Below the pieces are notes generated by a model that saw nothing but the letters and a program-made list of their open reading frames with translations, did not search any database and was not told the DNA's origin. Shown one piece after another: positions 45,561 through 56,900 of a DNA stretch of 64,000 nucleotides. This DNA is from Steromphala cineraria (taxonomy: Eukaryota; Mollusca; Gastropoda; Trochida; Trochidae), in the NCBI GenBank assembly GCA_916613615.1, contig OU744736.1:8071724-8135723 (forward strand), written 5' to 3'. How positions within the stretch are numbered: the stretch's first letter is position 1; each line of letters opens with the position of its first letter. The translations under genes and the position numbers were made by a program.

Positions 45561-47570
45561 TGTATAATTTTTATATAATTGTATGCTTTTTAACTATTGA
45601 TTGCGTCAAAACCACTACCACGTTCTTATTTTTGGGATTGTGTCATTGGAATCTTCGTCTCTATCCTTCAAAAGGATTTAAGAGTGGACACCATGCAATA
45701 GTAATAGAAGCTTTTGAAAGTAATTTGGACAAAAGAACAAGTTATGAACTTTACCTTTGCAATGTTTAGTCAAAACAAAATTCAATTAAGCCCTCTTCTC
45801 ATATGTGATCATCTTCCATTATTGTTTATCACATGTTATACATGTTATAGATGGCGTACCTTCATCGACAAGTTTTTTGGTTCTTTTATCAAATGACAAT
45901 GGAATCAGTAATTTGGTCGGGTTTTTTTTTATATTGAATTTATTAATCTATTTGCAAATTGGGAATAACTATGTGAGGAGACAGCAAAACAGTTCATTGT
46001 GATTTTCTACACATGCAACTTAATCTTATTAAATGACCTGTTTTAAGACTCTTAAAAACCCATAGGAGGTTGGCGGCTTTTCCATATGTATCATTAACCA
46101 GATAAACTTCTCGTCAGAGTTTGAGTAGAACACTATCATGCTGAGAATGAAACGACTTAGGTTAACGTGAAACCAACGATATTTAGAGAGAAAAGGCACA
46201 GCTTTTCTTATTGGCATTTATAGAAGTTAAAAATATTAACAATGTCTACAAATAGTACGAATGCATCAATGTTGGAGTATTGAACCTGAAAGATTGTGTT
46301 TCTGTCTTTATTGCAATGAATTACGGCTAAACTTGCTTAAAATGGTGACAGTTTCTGCATGAAACGTTGCTTTCATTGCACTATAGAAGGTTGCTACCAA
46401 AAGATCAGTTCACAGCTCTTTCAATGGAATAGTTTCAACATAGCGATGAGCAATATGCTCACGGGACTCGCCTATCCATTCAAATCAAATCCAACCAATA
46501 ACTTTGCCCAAGCACAAAGAGCGGACAGCCAACACGATTCAATGCTTATACAATGTGAATACATTCGCTATAAAATGCTTCTTCTCAAAGAAGAGTTTTA
46601 GTACCCGTCTAACCGGTTAACTGCAGAGATTTATCTAAGAAGGAGCGGACGGAATCCATTTGCAGGCAAACATATTTTTTAATAGTTTCAATTTTAACTG
46701 TGATCTTTAGAATACTGTTTATATAGGAGATAGTTAACCTTAATTCTCTTTTTACCCTTCATTTTAGAATAGGTATTGTTACATTGTTATATTTTGGTTT
46801 ATACTTTCTACAATGGTACAAATTCTTGTACTTTTCGGATGATAGATGTAAATTGGCTCAGCTCAAAAAGCTTAAAGAAATATATATCTCTCCCGCAAGG
46901 GACTCGACCCGAAAAAAACCCAAGAATTTGTATTGCTACAGAAAGTATTATCCCAAATATAGCAATGTTTAAGTGAATCACTAAGTTATTTTTTTCAATG
47001 AACGTTTATGGACGTTTAGATTTCAAGGTATTATTTAAGGTATTAGTACTATTTGTTCGATTTTGAATGAATATATATATTTCAATATCGATGCCGTTTT
47101 TAGGTACGTTCCTCTATCACAATGAATGTTTTGTACTGCTTGCAAAAAAAATAATGAATAACTATTTTCAATCTGCAAAAAGCAGACGTTATAGAAATGA
47201 TTAGTTTTCATTCAAAAAATGTTTTGCGGTCATCAAGAAAAGAAAGAAAATATCTGGATAGGATTGGAGTACTTAATTTATTCATAATGGTCGTCATTTT
47301 ACGTCACTACAAAGTAATGTTTTAGTATGTTTTATCAAGTAGAAATGAAGAAAAGGTGCATGAATACATTTTAAGGAGGATATAGTCATTTGGTATCTAT
47401 TTTACCAAATATTTGAGTTAAAAAAAATTCATATTTTGATGAACCTTGTGGAAAAGCTTTGTAAATAAAATAACACTACACTGACTAAAATATTATTTCT
47501 TATCCAAGAAGAAGCATGTTCAACAATTGTATCTTATAACTTATCACCTTCGACCTGCGACACCAAACAC
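45561..47570. other. Intergenic region between the chitobiase-like gene and gene 2
   Basis: About 2 kb of AT-rich sequence. Frames at 45551-46002, 46359-46601 and 46776-46976 lack any recognised domain and no terminal chitobiase exon was identified. The gene 2 promoter presumably lies at the right end, but no TATA or initiator element can be assigned with confidence. Confidence 0.4.
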
Positions 47571-47571
47571 A

Positions 47572-47652
47572 TTGGTTGGTTGGTTGGTTGGTTGGTTGGT
47601 TTGGTTTGGTTTGATTTGATTTGATTTGATTTGATTTGATTTGATTTGATTT
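47572..47652 (+). repeat. Compound TTGG / TTTGG / TTTGA microsatellite
   Basis: Consecutive blocks of TTGG (about seven), TTTGG (two) and TTTGA (about seven) units run without interruption. Confidence 0.85.
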
Positions 47653-47718
47653 CACCATGGAGGTAAAATAAAATAAAAAAGATAATAATTACAACGATTA
47701 AGAATGTCATAACGTCAT

Positions 47719-47823
47719 TGTGATGCTGCTTCTGCTGCTGCTGCGGCTGCTGATAATGATGTTGTTGCTGTTGATGATGATAATGATGTTGTTGCTGTTG
47801 ATGATGATGATGATGATGATGAT
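47719..47823 (+). repeat. GCT/GTT/GAT trinucleotide tract upstream of gene 2
   Basis: TGCTGCTTCTGCTGCTGCTG followed by GATGTTGTTGCTGTTGATGA-type units. It ends 35 bp before the gene 2 start codon, probably in its 5' UTR or promoter. Confidence 0.7.
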
Positions 47824-47858
47824 CCTTAAGTCAATCATATTTCTTTTAGATTCCTGCA

Positions 47859-47928
47859 ATGATGACGTCGTTGAAATTTTCTCTGTTGTTCTTCGGTGGT
47901 GTCCTTCTAGCCGCTGTATCAGGACAAA
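47859..47928 (+). CDS. Gene 2 first coding exon: signal peptide
   Basis: ATG at 47859 (a second ATG follows at once) opens MMTSLKFSLLFFGGVLLAAV then SGQ, and the exon ends in phase 1 at the donor AAA|GTATGT. A basic residue, a hydrophobic core of about 13 residues and a small-residue AVSG end give a good secretory signal with cleavage near SG/Q. Phase 1 fits the downstream Ig-like exon. The start is chosen because no upstream in-frame extension with sense is seen and a trinucleotide tract precedes it. Confidence 0.75.
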
Positions 47929-50900
47929 GTATGTAGATCTTTAATTATCATTTAAAGGGGCAGTAGCACGTTTTTAGGGGAAATATAAGGTGATGTCAGG
48001 AAAATGAAAATTAATGGTTCCAATTGAAAGACAATGTATTTAAACTTAATGGAGTAGTAATAATTCAAATACATAATGTATAGTTTAGCCATGCGATACC
48101 TTTTTCTTACAAAAAATGAATTAAAAGTGTTCATAAAACATGGCCGCCAATGGATTTTATGTGAATCTTCATAATCTGTCCTCTGACTATGGATGATTGG
48201 CTTGTGTAATAAGATTTTTGACACTATCAAAATAAAACATTAAACATAAATGTTCAATTATCACTGAAAATTTTAAAATATGTAAATTATCATAAAACGT
48301 GCTACTGCCCCTTTAAAACTAACTTAAATATTTATTCTCTTGTCAAAACATGTATTTTTTGCATTTGTTCAATTATTTTACTTACATCGTGTAGGCCGAA
48401 TTAATCAGAAATAATAACGTAGAAGAAAATTTGAAACTATCATTCTAGCAAGAGAAGCCTAAAAAAGTAATATCATACTAGAAAGCTAAAATTTAGGGCA
48501 AACCTCTAATATAAAAAGTTAATGAACGAAGATGTACAAAGTTATGACAATCATTAGAAATAGCCGGTATAATATGCATAACCACCAGAAGCTAGAATGA
48601 TACACCCTATGTGTATGAATAAGAGTCGTTTATTAAAAACGACCATCCAAGAGTTTCAGCGTTAGAAGAAAAACAGAGAAATCGTATCAATCTTAATTTG
48701 ACGAATGTGAATTTTGACCATATTTCATGCAGGTGTAATGACGTGAAATGTCGAAAACAACAGAGTAAGAAGCTTTTTCAGTCGATGATCCAGCACATAC
48801 TACTATATATACTTTTCATATACTGAAAAAGCTTGTTCTTACTCTGTTGTTTTCGACATTACACGTCCCTGTGACAATATTATTGACGAAGATGAACTTC
48901 ACGTTCTTATAAATTGATCATACTATACTTTTAGCTGAAAACAAACCATATCAATATAATTTCATAAAAACACAACCTATGAAAAGTAACATCAACTTAT
49001 AACATCGATACAAATAGATGTATTTAAAGGACTGACACTTTATTTGCAAAATTCATTTCCTTCCAAGCCATTAGGCACCCAACACTGTTCATTAAACATG
49101 TTCATTAAAAACAAAAACAAAACTTTATAGTTTTTTTTCATAGAAAGAAAATATTTCTGTGTGTGTGCATCATTCTCATGGTATTCAAGATCCATTGGCG
49201 AATCCGTGGGGAGGGCGAGTGTGTCCAGGGGGTACGGACCCTCCTTTTTAAAATCAGTTATACATTCAAGTCAATAAAAATAATGTTATATAATGTTATA
49301 TACCTCCCCCTTTAACCATTTTTTCTAAAAGTGAGTGGTATGAGCAAGGGTTTTTTTCTAAAGAGGTTAGTAACTGCCTTTCTCCTTCCAAATATGCTTT
49401 TGTCAAAAATAGAACGAGTCAGTTATCATTGCTATGCACTACTTTCCTAAGGAAATGTATTTCTACATGTCGCAGGTTACTTTCTTAAATGTTATACTTG
49501 GAACTAATGGAAATGGTAGACATTTTCTAAACATAAAAAATAAAAGATCCCATTTCAGATTCATATCACTATTGGGGGAAAGTTGCCAAAAAAGGGAATT
49601 TTCGTCAATAAGACGAAAGTTCATTTCAAAACTATATTTTAAGGTTTTTATTCAAAATTATACATATCGTAGGATTTGTATGCTTTAAAAACTTTTAATT
49701 CTATTTTTTTCTAGTTTTATGTATTGATAACAAATTAAGAGAACACAAAGTTTTGTTAAGGTTCTTCAAATACTACTTATTGAAGGATAATACAAAAGAA
49801 CATTGGTCGACCCAGAGGGTGGCATGGGGGTCTTTGAGAATATTGGTCGACCCAGAGGGTGGTATAGGGGGGTCTATGAGAACAATGGTCGACCCAGAGG
49901 GTGGTAGGGGGGTCTATGAGAATATTGGTCGACCCAGAGGGTGGTAGGGGGGTCTATGAGAACAATGGTCGATCCAGGGGGTGGTAGGGGGGTCTATGAG
50001 AACATTGGTCGACCCAGAGGGTGGTATAGGGGGGTCTATGAGAACATTGGTCAACCCAGAGAGAGGTAGAGGGGTCTATGAGAACAATGGTCGATCCAGG
50101 GGGTGGTAGGGGGGTCCATGAGAACAATGGTCGATCCAGGGGGTGGTAGGGGGGTCTATGAGAACAATGGTCGACCCAGAGGGTGGTATAGAGGGGTCTA
50201 TGAGAACATTGGTCGATCCAGGGGGTGGTAGGGGGGTCTATGAGAACAATGGTCGATCCAGGGGGTGGTAGGGGGGTCTATGAGAACAATGGTCGACCCA
50301 GAGGGTGGTATAGGGGGGTCTATGAGAACAATGGTCGATCCAGGGGGTGGTATAGGGGGGTCTATGAGAACAATGGTCGATCCAGGGGGTGGTAGGGGGG
50401 TCTATGAGAACAATGGTCGATCCAGGGGGTGGTAGGGGGGTCTATGAGAACAATGGTCGACCCAGAGGGTGGTATAGGGGGGTCTATGAGAACAATGGTC
50501 GATCCAGGGGGTGGTAGGGGGGTCTATGAGAACAATGGTCGATCCAGGGGGTGGTAGGGGGGGTCTATGAGAACAATGGTCGAACCAGAGGGTGGTAGGG
50601 GGGTCTATGAGAACATTGGTCGACCCAGGGGGTGGTAGGGGGGTCTATGAGAACAATGGTCGACCCAGAGGGTGGTATAGGGGGGTCTATGAGAACAATG
50701 GTCGATCCAGGGGGTGGTAGGGGGGTCTATGAGAACAATGGTCGAACCAGAGGGTGGTAGGGGGGTCTATGAGAACATTGGTCGACCCAGGGGGTGGTAG
50801 GGGGGTCTATGAGAACAATGGTCGACCCAGAGGGTGGTATAGGGGGGTCTATGAGAACAATGGTCGATCCAGGGGGTGGTATAGGGGGGTCTATGAGAAC

Positions 50901-53900
50901 AATGGTCGATCCAGGGGGTGGTATAGGGGGATCTATGAGAACAATGGTCGATCCAGGGGGTGGTAGGCGGGTCTATGAGAATATTGGTCGACCCAGAGGG
51001 TGGTATAGAGGGGTCTATGAGAACAATGGTCGACCCAGAGGGTGGTATAGGGGGGTCTATGAGAACAATGGTCGACCCAGAGGGTGGTATAGGGGGGTCT
51101 ATGAGAACAATGGTCGATCCAGGGGGTGGTAGGGGGGTCTATGAGAACAATGGTCGATCCAGGGGGTGGTAGGGGGGTCTATGAGAACAATGGTCGATCC
51201 AGGGGGTGGTATAGAGGGGTCTATGAGAACAATGGTCGATCCAGGGGGGTGGTAGGGGGGTCTATGAGAACGATGGTCGACCCAGAGGGTGGTATAGGGG
51301 GGTCTATAAGAACAATGGTCGATCCAGGGGGTGGTAGGGGGGTCTATGAGAACAATGGTCGATCCAGGGGGTGGCATGGGGGTCTATGAGAACAATGGTC
51401 GACCCAGAGGGTGGTATAGGGGGGTCTATGAGAACAATGGTCGACCCAGAGGGTGGTATAGGGGGGTCTATGAGAACAATGGTCGATCCAGGGGGTGGTA
51501 TAGGGGGGTCTATGAGAACAATGGTCGACCCAGAGGGTGGTAGGGGGATCTATGAGAACAATGGTCGAACCAGAGGTTGGTAGGGGGGTCTATGAGAATA
51601 TTGGTCGACCCAGAGGGTGGTAGGGGGGTCTATGAGAACAATGGTCGATCCAGGGGGTGGTATAGGGGGGTCTATGAGAACAATGGTCGATCCAGGGGGT
51701 GGTAGGGGGGTCTATGAGAACAATGGTCGATCCAGGGGGGTGGTAGGGGGGTCTATGAGAACATTGGTCGACCCAGAGGGTGGTATAGGGGGGTCTATGA
51801 GAGCAATGGTCGATCCAGGGGGTGGTAGGGGGGTCTATGAGAACAATGGTTGATCCAGGGGGTGCTAGGGGGGTCTATGAGAACAATGGTCGATCCAGAG
51901 GGTGGTATAGGGGGGTCTATGAGAACAATGGTCGACCCAGAGGGTGGTATAGGGGGGTCTATGAGAACAATGGTCGATCCAGGGGGTGGCATGGGGGTCT
52001 ATGAGAACAATGGTCGACCCAGAGGGTGGTATAGGGGGGGTCTATGAGAACAATGGTCGACCCAGAGGGTGGTATAGGGGGGTCTATGAGAACAATGGTC
52101 GATCCAGGGGGTGGTATAGGGGGGTCTATGAGAACAATGGTCGACCCAGAGGGTGGTACGGGGGTCTATGAGAACAATGGTCGATCCAGAGGTTGGTAGG
52201 GGGGTCTATGAGAATATTGGTCGACCCAGAGGGTGGTAGGGGGGTCTATGAGAACAATGGTCGATCCAGGGGGTGGTAGGGGGGTCTATGAGAACAATGG
52301 TCGATCCAGGGGGTGGTAGGGGGGTCTATAAGAACATTGGTCGACCCAGAGGGTGGTAAAGGGGGGGTCTATGAGAACAATGGTCGATCCAGAGGGTGGT
52401 AGGGCGGTCTATGAGAACAATGGTCGACCCAGAGGGTGGTAGGGGGGTCTATGAGAACATTGGTCGACCCAGAGGGTGGTATAGGGGGGTCTATGAGAGC
52501 ATTGGTCGACCCAGAGGGTGGTATAGGGGGGTCTATGAGAACAATGGTCGACCCAGGGGGTGGTAGGGGGGTCTGTGAGAACAATGGTCGACCAAGGGGG
52601 TGGTAGGGGGGTCTATGAGAACAATGGTCGACCCAGAGGGTGGTATAGGGGGGTCTATGAGAACATTGGTCGACCCAGAGGGTGGTAGGGGGGTCTATGA
52701 GAACATTGGTCGACCCAGAGGGTGGTATAGGGGGGTCTATGAGAACAATGGTCGACCCAGAGGGTGGTATAGGGGGGTCTATGAGAACAATGGTCGATCC
52801 AGGGGGTGGTAGGGGGGTCTATGAGAACAATGGTCGACCCAGAGGGTGGTAGGGGGGTCTATGAGAATATTGGTCGACCCAGAGGGTGGTAGGGGGTCTA
52901 TGAGAACAATGGTCGATCCAGGGGGTGGTATAGGGGGGTCTATGAGAACAATGGTCGATCCAGGGGGTGGTAGGGGGGTCTATGAGAACATTGGTCGACC
53001 CAGAGGGTGGTAGGGGGGTCTATGAGAACAATGGTCGACCCAGAGGGTGGTAGGGGGGTCTATGAGAACATTGGTCGACCCAGAGGGTGGTATAGGGGGG
53101 TCTATGAGAACATTGGTCGACCCAGAGGGTGGTATAGGGGGGTCTATGAGAACAATGGTCGACCAAGGGGGTGGTAGGGGGGTCTATGAGAACATTGGTC
53201 GACCCAGAGGGTGGTATAGGGGGGTCTATGAGAACATTGGTCGACCCAGAGGGTGGTAGGGGGGTCTATGAGAACATTGGTCGACCCAGAGGGTGGTATA
53301 GGGGGGTCTATGAGAACAATGGTCGACCCAGAGGGTGGTATAGGGGGGTCTATGAGAACAATGGTCGATCCAGGGGGTGGTATAGGGGGGTCTATGAGAA
53401 CAATGGTCGACCCAGGGGGTTGTAGGGGGGTCTGTGAGAACAATGGTCGACCAAGGGGGTGGTAGGGGGGTCTATGAGAACATTGGTCGACCCAGAGGGT
53501 GGTATAGGGGGGTCTATGAGAACATTGGTCGACCCAGAGGGTGGTAGGGGGGTCTATGAGAACATTGGTCGACCCAGAGGGTGGTATAGGGGGGTCTATG
53601 AGAACAATGGTCGACCCAGAGGGTGGTATAGGGGGGTCTATGAGAACAATGGTCGATCCAGGGGGTGGTAGGGGGGTCTATGAGAACAATGGTCGACCCA
53701 GAGGGTGGTAGGGGGGTCTATGAGAATATTGGTCGACCCAGAGGGTGGTAGGGGGGTCTATGAGAACAATGGTCGATCCAGGGGGTGGTATAGGGGGGTC
53801 TATGAGAACAATGGTCGATCCAGGGGGTGGTAGGGGGGTCTATGAGAACATTGGTCGACCCAGAGGGTGGTAGGGGGGTCTATGAGAACAATGGTCGACC

Positions 53901-56900
53901 CAGAGGGTGGTAGGGGGGTCTATGAGAACATTGGTCGACCCAGAGGGTGGTATAGGGGGGTCTATGAGAACATTGGTCGACCCAGAGGGTGGTATAGGGG
54001 GGTCTATGAGAACAATGGTCGACCAAGGGGGTGGTAGGGGGGTCTATGAGAACATTGGTCGACCCAGAGGGTGGTATAGGGGGGTCTATGAGAACATTGG
54101 TCGACCCAGAGGGTGGTAGGGGGGTCTATGAGAACATTGGTCGACCCAGAGGGTGGTATAGGGGGGTCTATGAGAACATTGGTCGACCCAGAGGGTGGTA
54201 TAGGGGGGTCTATGAGAACAATGGTCGACCAAGGGGGTGGTATAGGGGTCTATGAGAACATTGGTCGACCCAGAGGGTGGTATAGGGGGGTCTATGAGAA
54301 CATTGGTCGACCCAGAGGGTGGTAGGGGGGTCTATGAGAACATTGGTCGACCCAGAGGGTGGTATAGGGGGGTCTATGAGAACAATGGTCGACCCAGAGG
54401 GTGGTATAGGGGGGTCTATGAGAACAATGGTCGATCCAGGGGGTGGTAGGGGGGTCTATGAGAACAATGGTCGACCCAGAGGGTGGTAGGGGGGTCTTTG
54501 AGAACAATGGTCGATCCAGGGGGTGGTAGGGGGGTCTATGAGAACAATTGTCGATCCAGGGGGTGGTAGGGAGGTCTATGAGAACAATGGTCGACCCAGA
54601 GGGTGGTAGGGGGGTCTATGAGAACAATGGTCGATCCAGGGGGTGGTAGGGGGGTCTATGAGAACATTGGTCGACCCAGAGGTTACTTCATCCGCCATTT
54701 TGTTTACACTGTCACAAAGAACGAATGTCTGTTTTGTGTCTATACACGTTAGTTATCGTCGACTACCACTTACAACAGTAGCGGTGGGTTGATTGTCCAT
54801 CTGACACCATGTAACATCGTCCAGGGCCTTCTGATAGATAACACTTTTGTGTATTTATTATTTATTCCTGAGAAGGTACAAGATGTCGTTTGACATATTT
54901 CAAATCATGTACACAACTCCCGTCCGGTGTCGTGGGAGACCAGTCCTTCCGCTACATCGGTGTTAGGGCAATTACATATCTGTGTAATAATATCACATCT
55001 CCCTCTTTAAGATGATTACACAATCATAATATATATGAACAGAACATTATATATATAATGAAATTCAAAATTGTCCTTGTTAATTGCATAAGCAAAATAG
55101 AACTATTAAACTTGTAAAATTATAGTCCATATTCAATCCCTGAACTTTGACTAGAAACTTTGAAACTTTAAAACAAACTTTAACAGTTCATAATACTGAT
55201 CATCATGTACTGCGGTCACATGTCCAGTCTCTTAGGCAGTTTCACAGTACAACCAGATCTGGTTACCGTGGTACCAGGAGCACAGTTCTGGCTGGGTGTC
55301 ACAGGCTTAATGTTAGTTTCTTCACCAGATAGCCTGTTGTTGTTAGTGATAGTCTTAACTGGAGTGTTCATTTGCTGCACAGGAGTGGGGGGGGTTGAGG
55401 TTTCGGATCTCCGGATCCGCTCGGTTTCAGGTGGATTCTGTTGCGACGCAGTTCTGCCCCGTTCTGTGTCGAGACGAGATAAGAACGTGGAGCGTCTACC
55501 TTCTTCTTCACCATTGCTGGTTCCCATGTTCCCTGCGGCGTGTGGACTCTGACGTTCTGCCCTTCATGTAGGTCAGGCAGCTTTGCTTTTCTGTTGTAGT
55601 TTTTCAGCTGGACATCCTGACGTTGACGTAGATGGTCAACATGGTCTTCATCAGTCTGCTCCCTCTGGAGGCGGCCGTTGGTAGGTAACAGCGTCCTATA
55701 CTCACGCTTGTTGAGCAGTCTTGCTGGAGCTGGTAGATCCTTGTCTACAGGGGTTGTCCTGTACTGCATTAGTGCAAGGTATGGATCCTCGCCGGATGCT
55801 TCAGCCTTTCTGAGGGTGTTCTTCACAGTTTGGACCATTCTCTCGATGAACCCGTTGCTCTGGGGGTAGGTCGGTGAACTTGTCACGTGTCTCACGTTCC
55901 ACGAGTTGAGGAATTTTGCAAATTCTTGACTGGCATATTGTGGCCCATTGTCGGTTATCAAGATTTCCGGGATTCCGTTCTCAGCCCATATTGACTTCAA
56001 GTTGTTGATTACAGCAGCGGACGTTGTAGACGTAAGTTTTCGGATGATAGGAAACTTACTGTAGTAATCCGCTACGAGTAGATACTGGACACCTTTGTAG
56101 TCGAATAGATCCGACGCCAATTTCTGCCATGCATAGCTGGGGAGTGAATGCTGAAGGAGTGGTTCCTTCTGTTGTTGTCTCGAATGCTTTTCACATGTCT
56201 GACATTTCGAGATCATGTTCTGAATATCTTTGGTGATGCCACGCCAAAATACTGAGTCTTTGGCTTTGTACCGACATTTCTCTACACCTAGGTGTCCCAG
56301 GTGCAGAAGTTCTAACACCTGACTTTGTATCTTATCCGGTATGATCAGACTTGAGTATCAGTCCATTTTCAACACTGAGGCTGTCTCGGTAGGTCCAATA
56401 TTCTTTCAGATCTTCAGGGCAGTGTTTGATCCATTGTGGCCATCCACTGTGGATGAGGTCTTTCAGGTGACACAGAGTGATGTCTTCGCTTGTGAGTCTT
56501 CTGATGTCATCAAGCTTAGCAGGAGTGGCTGGTATAGTTCCTGTGATACAATCTATACTGATTGCTGGTTCTGTCTCCTTTGGTGGATCTGCCATCTTGG
56601 CGACTCATGACAACGCGTCAGCTACCACATTTGTCTTGCCTTGAATGTAGCAGATCTCCAATTCGTATTTCGACATGCGTAGTAAGAGTCTCTGTAGTCT
56701 TGGAGAAGCAGTCGATATGGTCTTCTTCCAGATACTTTCGAGAGGTTTGTGGTCAGTCTCGACCGCAACATGTTTTCCATATATGTAGTGATGGAATCTC
56801 TCTAGAGACCAGGATGCGGCAAGCAGTTCCCGTTCTATGTTGCTGTAGCTTTGTTCTGCAGGATTCAGCGAGCGACTGTCGTAACACACTGGCTTTCCTT

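Noticed and set aside
49753..54507. Many 60-112 codon frames of GGSMRTMVDPE.. and VYENNGRPRGWYR.. type on both strands
   Set aside because: They are produced by the minisatellite in several frames at once, with no signal peptide, domain or splice logic.
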